Shown here in pieces: positions 18,347-29,165 of a DNA stretch of 64,000 bases; the first letter of the stretch is position 1; each line of letters opens with the position of its first letter. Position numbers and translations under genes: made by a program. The notes beneath the pieces are model-generated. The model worked only from the letters and a program-made list of their open reading frames with translations. It did no database searches and had not been told where the DNA came from. Source of the DNA: Desulfuromonadales bacterium (lineage in GTDB: Bacteria; Desulfobacterota; JAENJC01); NCBI GenBank assembly GCA_919902985.1, contig CAKKSC010000004.1, positions 1 through 64,000 on the forward strand, read 5' to 3'.

Positions 18347-20070
18347 TGATTGCACTGGTCAATCCACCTAACCCTCCGGGCAGGGTTTCAAACAAAGATA
18401 TGATGGGCGGCTTCGGTCAGTGTTACCCTGCGGAATGCGATGTGAAGGTCCCACCTATTGACGTACCCTACATAGCCTCAGTTCTCCGTGACAGCAAAGT
18501 GGAATTCAAAGTCATAGACTGTCTTGGGAGTAACTTGTCCTTGGAAGAGCTTATTCAAATGTTAAATGGAATCGAGTTGGATTTTGTGTTTATAAGAACT
18601 TCAACCCCGACGTTCTTATGGGATAGCGAGGTTTCTCGAAAGTTAAAGGAAGTAATAAAAGCTAAAATTGTTTTTTTTGGGCCGCATGTAAATGTGACTA
18701 CTGATGATGTCATAAGCAACCCTAATATAGACGCAATAATCTTAGGCGAACCTGAATATGCGATCAGGGATATTGCAATACAGGGGTTCTTGGATACACC
18801 AGGCATATGGTATAAGGAAGGTGGGAAGACAATTAAGAACGAGCAGCAGGACTATATAGAAGACCTTGATGCACTGCCTTTCCCTGCATGGGATATGTTA
18901 CCCTATATGGAATATACCATTGGAACCCTCATGCCGGATGTACGCCCCACATTATTTCTACAAACCAGCAGGGGCTGTCCGTTCTCATGCAGCTATTGCC
19001 CCTATCCTGTTGCGCAGGGAGATCGGTATCGTAAAAGATCCGCAAAAAACGTCATAGACGAGATCGCCTACCTAATAAGAAACTTCAATGTTAAAAATAT
19101 AGTGATTCGTGACGCGGAGTTCACCCTTGATAGACAGCGGGTAGAAGATATCTGTGCGGGCTTATTAAAAGCTGGTCACAATATCTCGTGGAGATGTGAA
19201 ACAAGGGTAGACACGCTTGATGAGGCATTGCTTGATCTGATGCACAAAGCTGGCTGTACAGGAATCAACATGGGGATAGAGAGCAGAAGTGAGAAGGTCT
19301 GCAAGTCCGTCGGCAGGAAGCCCCTTGACGTAAATGATACAAAAAAAATTGTAAAGAAGTGTAAGGAGTTAGGTATACATACCTTCTGCTTTTTTATAAT
19401 CGGACTGCCAGGGGACGACGTGGTTACGTTTCTGGATACCTTAAATTACGCCATTGACTTAAAAGCGGATATTTCCCAGTTTACTGTGGCCACGCCGTAT
19501 CTTGGCACAGGCATGTACGAGTGGGCTTTTAACAATAACTACATTGAAACATTTGATATTAATAAAATTACAGGGTTCGAGGTTATGATGCGCAATGAGA
19601 ACCTAAGCTCAGAGCAGATAATGTTGATGAGAAGCCAAGCGCAAAGACTGGTGGACCTCATCCGCAGCGGTAGTCTTATGGGAGCCGGAGAAATATTAGA
19701 CGAAGACAGATCTCCAATCTCTTTTCTTATGAAGTATTATTTCCAGAAATTCTATGTTAAAGGGATAAGACGCATTGTCATTTATGGAACCAGAGGGTTG
19801 TCAATTCCGCACGTTAAGAAAATAGGTTTTGAGGTAATTGCCGTTGTTGACGCTAAGCATGAAGGAAAAATCATTGACGGGATGACCGTGCTGAATCCGG
19901 AGTGTATTAAGTTCATAAAGCCAGAGGCCATACTTTTATCCCCTTACAAGAGCAGTGTTTCTTTTAAAAATATTGTAGATAATGAGACTGTCATTGTGGA
20001 AGTGTTTAGTGGACTCAAGAGGATTATTATCCGCATGATGAGGGAACGGCACAAGAAAGGACTCCCATAA
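18346..20070 (+). CDS. B12-binding radical SAM protein with C-terminal Rossmann-like extension
   Basis: RGCPFSCSYCPYP (CX3CX2C); C-terminus IRRIVIYGTRGLSIPHVKKIGFEVIAVVDAKHEGKIIDGM. Confidence 0.88.
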   Translation: MIALVNPPNPPGRVSNKDMMGGFGQCYPAECDVKVPPIDVPYIASVLRDSKVEFKVIDCLGSNLSLEELIQMLNGIELDFVFIRTSTPTFLWDSEVSRKLKEVIKAKIVFFGPHVNVTTDDVISNPNIDAIILGEPEYAIRDIAIQGFLDTPGIWYKEGGKTIKNEQQDYIEDLDALPFPAWDMLPYMEYTIGTLMPDVRPTLFLQTSRGCPFSCSYCPYPVAQGDRYRKRSAKNVIDEIAYLIRNFNVKNIVIRDAEFTLDRQRVEDICAGLLKAGHNISWRCETRVDTLDEALLDLMHKAGCTGINMGIESRSEKVCKSVGRKPLDVNDTKKIVKKCKELGIHTFCFFIIGLPGDDVVTFLDTLNYAIDLKADISQFTVATPYLGTGMYEWAFNNNYIETFDINKITGFEVMMRNENLSSEQIMLMRSQAQRLVDLIRSGSLMGAGEILDEDRSPISFLMKYYFQKFYVKGIRRIVIYGTRGLSIPHVKKIGFEVIAVVDAKHEGKIIDGMTVLNPECIKFIKPEAILLSPYKSSVSFKNIVDNETVIVEVFSGLKRIIIRMMRERHKKGLP

Positions 20071-20075
20071 TTTTT

Positions 20076-20870
20076 ATGAAAAAAATTCTTGTCACAGGGC
20101 CAAGCGGCTATGTCGGTAAAGCTTTTATTGAGGCATACGGTAAGAAATACTCACTCAGGTTATTTGGCAGAAACCCAATAGATGGCTATGATTTTGTAGT
20201 CGGCGATGTCAAAAACCTTGACAAGTGTGTAGCTGCTGCATGTGGAGTCGATATAATATTGCACATGGCTGCGGCTACGACCAGCAAAAAGGGGGTGTCA
20301 GACAGGGATTATATTGAGACCAATATCGTAGGAACCATAAACATTCTTGAGGCAGCAGCAAGGAACAAGGTTAACAAAGTCGTATATTGCAGCTCCGTCT
20401 GTGCGGTAGGTTTCAGGGCCACCCCCAAGCTTATTATGGAGACCGACACGCCTGACCCTTCTGATGGCATTTATGGATACAGCAAATATATCGGAGAAAA
20501 GCTTTGCGAAGGATATTCGGAAAAATATGGAATCAATATAATATGCTTGCGCCTTGGTATGGTATTCCCGCTCCATGAATTTCAGGTGCCTTCAAATATG
20601 CATAATCGATACTGGCTTGGTTCGGTCCATGTAGATGATGTACTTGAGGCCATCAGGCTTTCGATAGACGATGAAAAAATACGATTTGATGTATTCCATG
20701 TGGCATCTGGAAGCCCACATTCCAAATTCGACATTTCTAAGGCAAGGAACATCCTTGGGTATAACCCTAAGAATAAATTAGAAGAGTACATACATCTTAA
20801 AGCCTCCAAGGCAGGTTTCTTTACAAGGATTCTGGCAAGATTAAGATTCCTTTTACAACTAAAGGATTAA
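20076..20870 (+). CDS. NAD-dependent sugar epimerase/dehydratase (SDR)
   Basis: KKILVTGPSGYVGKAFIE, YGYSKYIGEKL (YxxxK). Confidence 0.92.
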   Translation: MKKILVTGPSGYVGKAFIEAYGKKYSLRLFGRNPIDGYDFVVGDVKNLDKCVAAACGVDIILHMAAATTSKKGVSDRDYIETNIVGTINILEAAARNKVNKVVYCSSVCAVGFRATPKLIMETDTPDPSDGIYGYSKYIGEKLCEGYSEKYGINIICLRLGMVFPLHEFQVPSNMHNRYWLGSVHVDDVLEAIRLSIDDEKIRFDVFHVASGSPHSKFDISKARNILGYNPKNKLEEYIHLKASKAGFFTRILARLRFLLQLKD

Positions 20871-20874
20871 TATT

Positions 20875-22746
20875 ATGAAGATACTTCTTATAAACCCTCC
20901 CGGTTGGCAGAAAGGCAGCACAAACCTTGGCCTCTGTTATTTGGCAGGAAGCCTGCTAGTCGGCAAGCATGAAGTTGTTATATTTGATGTAAATGCAACT
21001 GACGACCCTCCTGATAAGATTGCAGAAAAGGCGAAGCAATATGCGCCTGATGTAATAGGTTTTTCTTTAAAGACTGCGACCGCAAAAGCAGCTTTTCTTA
21101 TATCCAGAGCGATTAAAAGCTCCTATGAAAAGGCGATTCATGTGGTAGGCGGACCCCATGTGACACTTGCCTATGATGAGGTCTTGAGAGAAAACCCAGA
21201 AATAGAATACGCCTTCCTGGGCGAATCAGAGATATCTTTTATTGATTTTATTAATATGGTTGAAGGAGGGCGAACCCCTACAACTATAGCTGGGATAGCC
21301 TACAGAGATAACGGGAAGATCGTTGCTACCGAACGCAAATATATTGAGGATATTGACTCTTTGCCTTTTGCTAATCTTGAAGTCATTGAGAACTTCAGTT
21401 TTAACAATTTCCGTTACCCTCTTTTAACCAGCAGAGGGTGCCCATATCCTTGTACATACTGCTGCGTTGGCATCGTCAGCAGCAAAAAATGGCGCTCAAG
21501 GACGCCCGAAAATATCATCGCTGAACTTAAGAATGCCAAAGATAAGTACGGAATAGACAAGTTCGAAATACTTGACGATAACTTCACTTTAAAAGTTGAG
21601 AGGGCTAAGGAGTTCTGCCGATTGCTTATGAAAAGCGGACTCACCTTGAGCTGGTATTGCCATAACGGAATCCGTGCGGATAAGATAGACCTTGAGCTCG
21701 CTAAGCTTATGAAGGCTTCTGGATGTACTAGCGTTGCTCTTGGTGTTGAATCTGGCGATGAAAGGATATTTGACAGTATCAAAAAAGGGGAAAAGCTTGA
21801 AGCAATCATAAATGCGGCAAAGGTTATTAAACAGGCAGGAATGAGGACCGTCGGCTATTTCATAATTGGCCTCCCAGGAGATAGTCTCGAAGGCATTAAA
21901 AAGACGATTAAGTTCCAGCAGGAACTAGGCCTCGACGATTTTACCTATGGTATCCTGAACCCGTATCCCTATACCGAGGTCTATGAGACTGTGAAGCGAG
22001 AAGGGAAGATGCTCATGGACATAAAGGACTCCTCTCACTTCGCCTCGTCTCTTACTATTCCATTTGAGATGCCGGGTTTCTCCAAAAATGAAATGGAGAA
22101 GGCTTATTATCTTGCGAAGAATCAGAAAATCTCAATGGTCATTGAAGGCTATGAAGCTAAATATGGCAAAAAGCCAGAACGTATCCTTTACATCGACTTC
22201 TTCTCCTCATCGATGTTTGTTGACCAACTGAACAGAACCCTGAACAAGTTCGAATTAGATGTTTTTACTGCCCAGTGGCACTGTGATAATTATTTGGCTA
22301 ACAAAACATCGTTCAAAATTGTAAATCTGTATGTATACGTAGATACACCTTACACAATCAACAGGATAATTAAATTTCTTAAAATGTTTAGGATTTTTAG
22401 GTGTAGAGATTACAGTATGATTTTTTATAATATTGAGACCCCGAAATTGCCATTGCCAGTATTGCTACTTATGGTGAGACCAAGAAAGTTTTACTTCGAA
22501 TTTCAGGATGGTGGCAAGATATTAACTCTGTTTGACAAAGAGATCAGGCAGTTTATTTATGACAAAGCAGTGAGCTTTACGCGACGCTTGCCTATAGTTG
22601 TTCTCTCGATAGCCACAAACCTACTGTTTAGAGCAGTTGCTGTCGGTTTCGGATTTTTCCTTTACTTAAAAAGAGGTGGGAAAAGGGTGGATTTTACTAA
22701 CCAGGGACCTAAGTTGATAAATCTAAATGATAAGGAGGGAGCGTGA
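20875..22746 (+). CDS. B12-binding radical SAM protein with long C-terminal extension
   Basis: SRGCPYPCTYCCVG; ~200-aa non-SAM hydrophobic C-terminal part. Confidence 0.88.
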   Translation: MKILLINPPGWQKGSTNLGLCYLAGSLLVGKHEVVIFDVNATDDPPDKIAEKAKQYAPDVIGFSLKTATAKAAFLISRAIKSSYEKAIHVVGGPHVTLAYDEVLRENPEIEYAFLGESEISFIDFINMVEGGRTPTTIAGIAYRDNGKIVATERKYIEDIDSLPFANLEVIENFSFNNFRYPLLTSRGCPYPCTYCCVGIVSSKKWRSRTPENIIAELKNAKDKYGIDKFEILDDNFTLKVERAKEFCRLLMKSGLTLSWYCHNGIRADKIDLELAKLMKASGCTSVALGVESGDERIFDSIKKGEKLEAIINAAKVIKQAGMRTVGYFIIGLPGDSLEGIKKTIKFQQELGLDDFTYGILNPYPYTEVYETVKREGKMLMDIKDSSHFASSLTIPFEMPGFSKNEMEKAYYLAKNQKISMVIEGYEAKYGKKPERILYIDFFSSSMFVDQLNRTLNKFELDVFTAQWHCDNYLANKTSFKIVNLYVYVDTPYTINRIIKFLKMFRIFRCRDYSMIFYNIETPKLPLPVLLLMVRPRKFYFEFQDGGKILTLFDKEIRQFIYDKAVSFTRRLPIVVLSIATNLLFRAVAVGFGFFLYLKRGGKRVDFTNQGPKLINLNDKEGA

Positions 22747-23996
22747 AAGTCCTCCATCTCTGTGATCATTACCGTCCGATAGGTGGGGCTGAAAAACTTC
22801 TGTTTGATACGTTGGAAACACTCGAAAAAAGTGCTGGTGTACAAAACGTAGTAGTTACCCATAATTTCCCTGAAAACAAGACAAGCGGCAACAGGAAGGA
22901 GTATATCGTTCCAGACCTCGATATCCAGCCGTTTTCCTGGAATTGCCTCGATTACATCTTGAGAAGCATTAGGGCAAAAAAGGTTCTTGGGAGGATTATT
23001 GATGAGGAGCGTCCTGACGTAATACATATCCATAATATGCAAAACCCCTTTGTCATATCGGAAGCTGTAAAAAAAACAGCCACGGTACGCTCAGTTCATG
23101 ACCCACGGCTCTATTGCTTCAACAGCTGGCGCATCTTGCGCAAAAGCAAAGAGACATGCCACTATCCTATGGGATATAAATGCCTTACTGAAGGATGCCT
23201 CTGGCCCGATCTCCTCATGTTTACCTTTGACGGCAGGGCCGCCGTCCCCAGGTACTTTTCGTACCTAATCCACATGAAGGTAGATAAGCTCATTGTTGAG
23301 AGCGAAGCAATGAAGGCCTGCGTCCTTCAAAATGGCTACAGGGAGGAGCAGATCGCTTTCCTACCAAACTTTACAAGGACATATGACTTTGACGAAGTTA
23401 TGCAGAGGAGTAGGGATCTTGACAGGCCTGAAGAGAATAGCATCCTCTTCGTAGGACGCGCGTCATTTGAGAAAGGGATAGATTATCTTCTGGAAGCCGT
23501 TGCCCTCTTGAAAATACCATTTAAACTTTGTCTGGTGACAGGTGGACCGGCGATGTCTGAGGTGTACGACAGGGTGAAAAAACTGGGACTCTCGGACAGG
23601 GTAGAAATTCCCGGCATCCAATCATATGAGAAAACAAGAGACTATTATGCTATGGCTGATGTAGTGGTGGTCCCATCTGTTTGGATAGAGTCGTTCTGCC
23701 TGGTGGGCATAGAAGCTATGGCTAACGCCAAGCCGGTTGTGGCTTTCCGTACTGGAGGCATCCCAGACTGGTTGGTCGACGGCGTTACCGGACGGTTGGC
23801 AGAATGCAGGAACGCTGCCGACTTAGCTGAAAAGATAGAATTTGTGCTTAAAGATAAGGAAAAGGCGAAGTCTCTTGGGATTAATGGTTATAATCGAGTA
23901 ATGGAGAAATTTTCAAAAGACATTTATATCCCCAGACTTATCAATATTTACGATAGTGCCGTAGAAAATAGAAAGATCCGTAACGACACAAGATAA
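22743..23996 (+). CDS. GT4-family glycosyltransferase
   Basis: HLCDHYRPIGGAEKLLFDTLE, VVPSVWIESFCLVGIEAMANAKPVVA. Confidence 0.92.
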   Translation: MKVLHLCDHYRPIGGAEKLLFDTLETLEKSAGVQNVVVTHNFPENKTSGNRKEYIVPDLDIQPFSWNCLDYILRSIRAKKVLGRIIDEERPDVIHIHNMQNPFVISEAVKKTATVRSVHDPRLYCFNSWRILRKSKETCHYPMGYKCLTEGCLWPDLLMFTFDGRAAVPRYFSYLIHMKVDKLIVESEAMKACVLQNGYREEQIAFLPNFTRTYDFDEVMQRSRDLDRPEENSILFVGRASFEKGIDYLLEAVALLKIPFKLCLVTGGPAMSEVYDRVKKLGLSDRVEIPGIQSYEKTRDYYAMADVVVVPSVWIESFCLVGIEAMANAKPVVAFRTGGIPDWLVDGVTGRLAECRNAADLAEKIEFVLKDKEKAKSLGINGYNRVMEKFSKDIYIPRLINIYDSAVENRKIRNDTR

Positions 23997-23999
23997 AAA

Positions 24000-25301
24000 A
24001 TGAAACCTGTACATTTAATCAGATTTATCGCAAATATTGCGGTAAGGATAATAAAGCCGCTTTTTGGACGGAACCAAATAGTAATGGCTTTTTTCCAGGG
24101 AGTAAATGATCGTCTGACCCTCATAACAATCGCAATTTTTCATGGAGATGTTTTGCGATCCATAAGGACTGCGAAAGACTTTGAAGGTAAATTTGGAGTA
24201 AATGTTGTAGGGTATGTGACTGCTGAGAGCGGTGTTGGAGAGGGTACAAGGGCTAACATAAGGGCTATTGAAAAAACGGGAACACCATTTAGCTTAAACA
24301 GCATCTCCAGTCCTTCAAGGAAGGGTGACGACACATACAAAAACCTGATACAGGAAAGTAACCCCTATCTTTTTAATTTGATACATTCTAACCCTGACAG
24401 TTTCCCTCTTTTTTTGCAGGAAAAAGGCATAGACTATCTTGCAGGCAAATATAATATCGGCTTCTGGTGCTGGGAGTTATCAAATTTGCCGAAGGAATGG
24501 CGTTATTGTTTTCAGTATCTAAACGAGATATGGGTCGCAAGCAATTTCTGTAAAGAGTCTATATCGAGTATCTCGCCCATTCCTGTTATAAAGATTCCCC
24601 CCTCCATTGCTGTTGAAAAGATAAAAGATGTTGATAGATCATACTTCCGGTTAAAGGAAGGGAGTTTTATCTTTCTTTTTATGTTTGATTTCTTGAGCTA
24701 CTTTGAGAGAAAAAATCCAATGGCCGCTATAAAGGCATTCAAATCCGCTTTCTCCCCACTGGACGATGTACAGCTTGTTCTGAAATGTTCTAATTCTGAA
24801 TGGTGTCCGGAGACCAGGGATAGAATGGTTGAAGAGGCGAAGGGACTCAATGTAAGGTTTATTGATGGATATCTTGGCAAAGATGAAATTAACGCATTGA
24901 TGTCCCTGAGCGACTGCTATATATCTTTACATCGGTCTGAGGGATTTGGACTCCCACTTGCTGAAGCGATGTATTTAAAGAAACCTGTTATAGCAACCGG
25001 ATATTCAAGCAATATAGAGTTTATGAATGAAAATAACGGCTTTCTTGTAAAGTACAGGCTTGTGGAAATTGAAAAAGATATAGGTCCTTATAAAAGGGGA
25101 AATGTATGGGCGGAACCTGATGTCGAACACGCCGCAGAACTTATGCGGCTGGTTTTTGAGAAAAGGGATATGGCAAGAAGCATAGGCGAAATTGCTTCGG
25201 AAGATATTAAACGGGAATTAAGTCCCGAAGCTACTGGCAAAATGATATTAAACCGTCTTGAGAGTCTTGTAAAAGAACGCCATTTGAATTTATTAAAATA
25301 G
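24000..25301 (+). CDS. GT4-family glycosyltransferase
   Basis: DCYISLHRSEGFGLPLAEAMYLKKPVIATGYS. Confidence 0.9.
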   Translation: MKPVHLIRFIANIAVRIIKPLFGRNQIVMAFFQGVNDRLTLITIAIFHGDVLRSIRTAKDFEGKFGVNVVGYVTAESGVGEGTRANIRAIEKTGTPFSLNSISSPSRKGDDTYKNLIQESNPYLFNLIHSNPDSFPLFLQEKGIDYLAGKYNIGFWCWELSNLPKEWRYCFQYLNEIWVASNFCKESISSISPIPVIKIPPSIAVEKIKDVDRSYFRLKEGSFIFLFMFDFLSYFERKNPMAAIKAFKSAFSPLDDVQLVLKCSNSEWCPETRDRMVEEAKGLNVRFIDGYLGKDEINALMSLSDCYISLHRSEGFGLPLAEAMYLKKPVIATGYSSNIEFMNENNGFLVKYRLVEIEKDIGPYKRGNVWAEPDVEHAAELMRLVFEKRDMARSIGEIASEDIKRELSPEATGKMILNRLESLVKERHLNLLK

Positions 25302-25365
25302 GGCCTTTTTAAGTTGATCACAGGGGATTGAGAATTGAGAGCAAGCAGATTGGGCAGAAGCTGAT

Positions 25366-26904
25366 ATGAAGATAGGTATAATTAATAAAAGGAATAAATT
25401 TGTATTAGATAGTGTGCGGCGCGAGAGATATTTTTTTTATAACTTTGTAATAACAAACAATGAATTATCTATTCTAAAAATATTTAATTCGACCTTTTCT
25501 ACGCCTGCACGATATATTTGGGAAATTTATCGCAGGTTATCCCTCATGAGTAACCCTAATTCCGATGATAGTTTTTTTGTATTTAATCCACTATATGAAA
25601 TATACCCAAATCACATAAATATTATCCTAAGCGAGATTGATAAAATCTACGGTTCAGACCATGCAATAGTTTTTAGTGACCGGATTGGACGACCTATCGG
25701 ATATTACTTCCCAAGATCATTATTACCGTCTGAGGAAAGATATCTGACATTGCTTTCTACTGTGGATAGCCGCAAGGACAATGAATTTTTAAGCATGTTT
25801 TTTCTTTGTCCCACGGAGGTTATTGCGATAACATCGCTTTCTTTGTATGCATCTAAGCATAATGATTTCTATTACGACTCTGACTATCACAATGTTCTTA
25901 AATGGATTACTGAGTCAGCGATTGGTGCGCTGTCGAAGCGTCTTGGGATTGCATCCAATGATTTCGGAGCAATAGCTCCTAATGAAAAAAATGTGATACG
26001 AAGACTAAGAGACTCAATCCCTTTCACAGCTATCATGCCTTATCATGCAGGGGATGTACTTTTTTTCGGAATTGCAACGAAATATATTGATACTCATATA
26101 ACAAAAGTAGCTGTCAGTAGAATATATATCGATATTCTAAGTGACATGGCTTCAGAGTTGACCTCTATTTCGTTGGATTCCTATCCACCTTCCCGATATG
26201 CAAAAAATATTACCGAAACAGAATATTTTTATGAGATAGTAAGTGAAATTCCTCAAGACAGCTTTTACTATTACTGCAGGACTTTAAGGAAATACTCTTT
26301 ATCGAAATTCTATCTTATTGATCAATTTGCTTTTGTATTAGGTGCTTCTTTTGTTAATGAAGGGGATCTTATCAGTAAAACGAAGCATCAACCAATGCAA
26401 TATAAGCCTCCGGCAGATATTGGGCCTTTCAGGATATTACTTCATTTCGGTGGTGGTTGGCCTCTAAAAGTATATCCGGCTGAACTTCAAAACAGGCTTA
26501 TAAATCTCTTATCAGAAAGAGGATATCATCTAACTATATTATTAGATAGCAATATGAAGTTGGATGAATTCAATTGTGTTAAATTCGAAAACGTGCATCA
26601 ACTTCGAAATTTATTAGAATCCAGCCACATCCTCATTGGGATGGATTCCTTCCCCTGCCATTTTGCTGCTAATGTTATTGGGCTTCCTACGATATGTCTA
26701 TTTGCTAATACACGGCCTGTTAATGCAGATGCCCGATTGTCAAGGACACACATCTTTTTAGAGAATGAGCTGGATTGCAGCCCCTGTGCTGGCGTGGATA
26801 GATGTCCTTTGAATAATAAAAGAGAGTGTAAAAATTTTGTTAGTCCCGAAAAGGTCTTTAGTGCTGTGAGGGACATGCTTCATATTCTGTATCCAAACAA
26901 ATAG
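25366..26904 (+). CDS. heptosyltransferase-like (GT9-like) protein
   Basis: LLHFGGGWPLKVYP ... LIGMDSFPCHFAANVIGLPTICLFANTRPVNAD ... DCSPCAGVDRCP. Confidence 0.7.
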   Translation: MKIGIINKRNKFVLDSVRRERYFFYNFVITNNELSILKIFNSTFSTPARYIWEIYRRLSLMSNPNSDDSFFVFNPLYEIYPNHINIILSEIDKIYGSDHAIVFSDRIGRPIGYYFPRSLLPSEERYLTLLSTVDSRKDNEFLSMFFLCPTEVIAITSLSLYASKHNDFYYDSDYHNVLKWITESAIGALSKRLGIASNDFGAIAPNEKNVIRRLRDSIPFTAIMPYHAGDVLFFGIATKYIDTHITKVAVSRIYIDILSDMASELTSISLDSYPPSRYAKNITETEYFYEIVSEIPQDSFYYYCRTLRKYSLSKFYLIDQFAFVLGASFVNEGDLISKTKHQPMQYKPPADIGPFRILLHFGGGWPLKVYPAELQNRLINLLSERGYHLTILLDSNMKLDEFNCVKFENVHQLRNLLESSHILIGMDSFPCHFAANVIGLPTICLFANTRPVNADARLSRTHIFLENELDCSPCAGVDRCPLNNKRECKNFVSPEKVFSAVRDMLHILYPNK

Positions 26905-26917
26905 TCAGGAGAACGGA

Positions 26918-28162
26918 ATGAGCAGGAAAATTGCATATTGTACTATAGGGAGTGCTAGTGACCTATCAAGGATAGAGGTACTTGAAGAGTCGCTTGAAAG
27001 CTATAACCATAATGCAGAACTCCATATATTATTAACTGAGTACCCTGATATATGTAAAGATATCTACAAAAAAACCGGCCGTACTTTATATTCACCTCAA
27101 GACATTGGTTGCAGTGATTGGCTTCAGATGGCTTTTTGTTACGATATGATCGAGTACAGTCATGCACTGAAACCTTTTTTTATAGAAAAACTGATTCAGG
27201 ATGGATATGAATCTGTATTCTATTTAAATCCAGACATTGAGATATTATGCTCACTGGGTCAAGTGGAAAGTTTGATTCCTATATTTGATATAGTTTTAAC
27301 TCCCTCTCTATGTGTCCCATTGGCGGACGAGAATAAAACGCCTCGATTTGAAGATATTATCCTTGTTGGTCAATGCAGTATTGATTATATAGGTGTATCT
27401 AGTAGCCAAGATGCAAGAGGGTTGCTTAAATGGTGGCAGGACGTTTGTATTGAGAAACGCTTCTTTTTCCATGACCATTGGTACTATGTCGATCACTTGG
27501 GGGCAGAAGTCTTATCGTCACTTGTCGAGAAAGTATATGTGTTGAGCGACCACTCTTATAATATGTCGTATTGGAATAACTATCAGCAAAAAATCGAATA
27601 TGAAGGCGGTAAATGGATTACAGAGAGCGGTGAGCTTAAACTGTTCCATTTCAGTGGGTTCTCTAAAGATGAGTTCACACAAGTTTCTCTGTATCAAGAT
27701 AGAATTCATGGATATAGCAGCAGTGATCTCTATACACTAGTTTCACAATATTTAGAGAAGTTAAATAAAGCACAGTGGTCTGTATTTGTTGAGACTCCTT
27801 ACTCATTTGCAAGATACTCGAATGGTGAGACGATATCTCAGGAAGACCGAAAGCTCTTTTCATTAATGAACACTATTGAAAGAAGAGAAATTTCTAACCC
27901 TTTCGAAAATCGGGATTTTATTAAGTCTATTTTTGAAGTTAATGGTTCCCATCAGGCAGGGAAATTATTTTTTAAAATGAAGAGCCTTTTGTTAAATGTT
28001 AATCTTTGTTATGAAAAGTATTTTAGTGAGAATGTGTTGCTTAACCAATATATTAATACCAGTAGGTACAAAGGTTTTACTACGGCTAATAAGTATGCTC
28101 TGCGTTACCTTATTCGAAAAATATACGGTGAGAGGGCTTTAAAATTAAAAGTAAAGCGTTAG
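26918..28162 (+). CDS. putative nucleotide-diphospho-sugar transferase
   Basis: YCTIGSASDLSRIEVLEESLESYNHNAELHILLTEYP, ESVFYLNPDIEIL (DxD-like). Confidence 0.7.
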   Translation: MSRKIAYCTIGSASDLSRIEVLEESLESYNHNAELHILLTEYPDICKDIYKKTGRTLYSPQDIGCSDWLQMAFCYDMIEYSHALKPFFIEKLIQDGYESVFYLNPDIEILCSLGQVESLIPIFDIVLTPSLCVPLADENKTPRFEDIILVGQCSIDYIGVSSSQDARGLLKWWQDVCIEKRFFFHDHWYYVDHLGAEVLSSLVEKVYVLSDHSYNMSYWNNYQQKIEYEGGKWITESGELKLFHFSGFSKDEFTQVSLYQDRIHGYSSSDLYTLVSQYLEKLNKAQWSVFVETPYSFARYSNGETISQEDRKLFSLMNTIERREISNPFENRDFIKSIFEVNGSHQAGKLFFKMKSLLLNVNLCYEKYFSENVLLNQYINTSRYKGFTTANKYALRYLIRKIYGERALKLKVKR

Positions 28163-29071
28163 TTCTGTTTGATTGATTTTTCCAAAGATACCTTTTGAAT
28201 AGTCAGATATGGCCTTCAAGTAAGCTGAAATCAGATCAAACCGGTTTTGAAAAACCCATTTTACTGATAATGTCAGGCCAACCAGGCCTATGACGGAATA
28301 AAAAGTCCACAATGTGACCGAGTCGGGGGCATATCTGTTCATAAATATCAGTTTGTTTCTTATCAGATAATATATATGATATGGTTTCCATCCTCCATCC
28401 GTTGACCTTTCTTTGTGATAAATAATTGTTAAAGGGTCTACTACCATCTTTATCCCGGCCTTAAAGGCTTTCACGCAATAATCGGTATCCTCATTATAAA
28501 GAAAGTAGGATTCGTCCAGAACTCCTATTTTCCCGAATACTTCCCTTTTTATCAGCATCATACATCCTGTTACAAAGTCGACCTCGAACGGTTTCTTAGC
28601 GATTTTACGATCCGGCCTCCCTTTTCCTGGATGATATGCGCCGCCCCTCATCCAGCTCATCTTGCCGCCAAGATACCAGATGCGGCCGTCGGAGTGATGA
28701 AGTATCTTGCATCCTGTTATCCCCGCATCTTCTTCCATGGTAGTTTTGATTAAGCTGGAGAGGAAATCCTCAGTTACAACAGTGTCATTATTGAGGAGGA
28801 GGAGATATTCTGCATCATTAGCCAGGGCATATCTGATGCCTACGTTATTGCCGCCGGCGAAGCCCAGGTTTGCCTCTGTTTGCAGGATCGTTAACCTTTC
28901 CTTGTCTTTGGACCATTCGGACAACTTGTCGTACGATTCATTCTCTGAATGGTTTTCGACAACAACTGTTCTGAAGTTCCCATAATTGTTTCTCTGGAGG
29001 CTTTCGAGGCATTCGACGGTATCTTGCCAGTTTTTCCAGTTGACGATGATGATAAATACAGAGGGTGACAT
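28145..29071 (-). CDS. GT2-family glycosyltransferase
   Basis: VFIIIVNWKNWQDTVECLESLQ, LLLLNNDTVV, DESYFLYNEDTDYC. Confidence 0.94.
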   Translation of the reverse strand: MSPSVFIIIVNWKNWQDTVECLESLQRNNYGNFRTVVVENHSENESYDKLSEWSKDKERLTILQTEANLGFAGGNNVGIRYALANDAEYLLLLNNDTVVTEDFLSSLIKTTMEEDAGITGCKILHHSDGRIWYLGGKMSWMRGGAYHPGKGRPDRKIAKKPFEVDFVTGCMMLIKREVFGKIGVLDESYFLYNEDTDYCVKAFKAGIKMVVDPLTIIYHKERSTDGGWKPYHIYYLIRNKLIFMNRYAPDSVTLWTFYSVIGLVGLTLSVKWVFQNRFDLISAYLKAISDYSKGIFGKINQTELTLYF

Positions 29072-29165
29072 ATCTGATTGGGGGTTAGTAACTATTATAA
29101 TATTCAGAGTAGCATTTGATATTAACTATTGTCAATAAGAGAACTTTTGCGTAACATGCTTTGAT

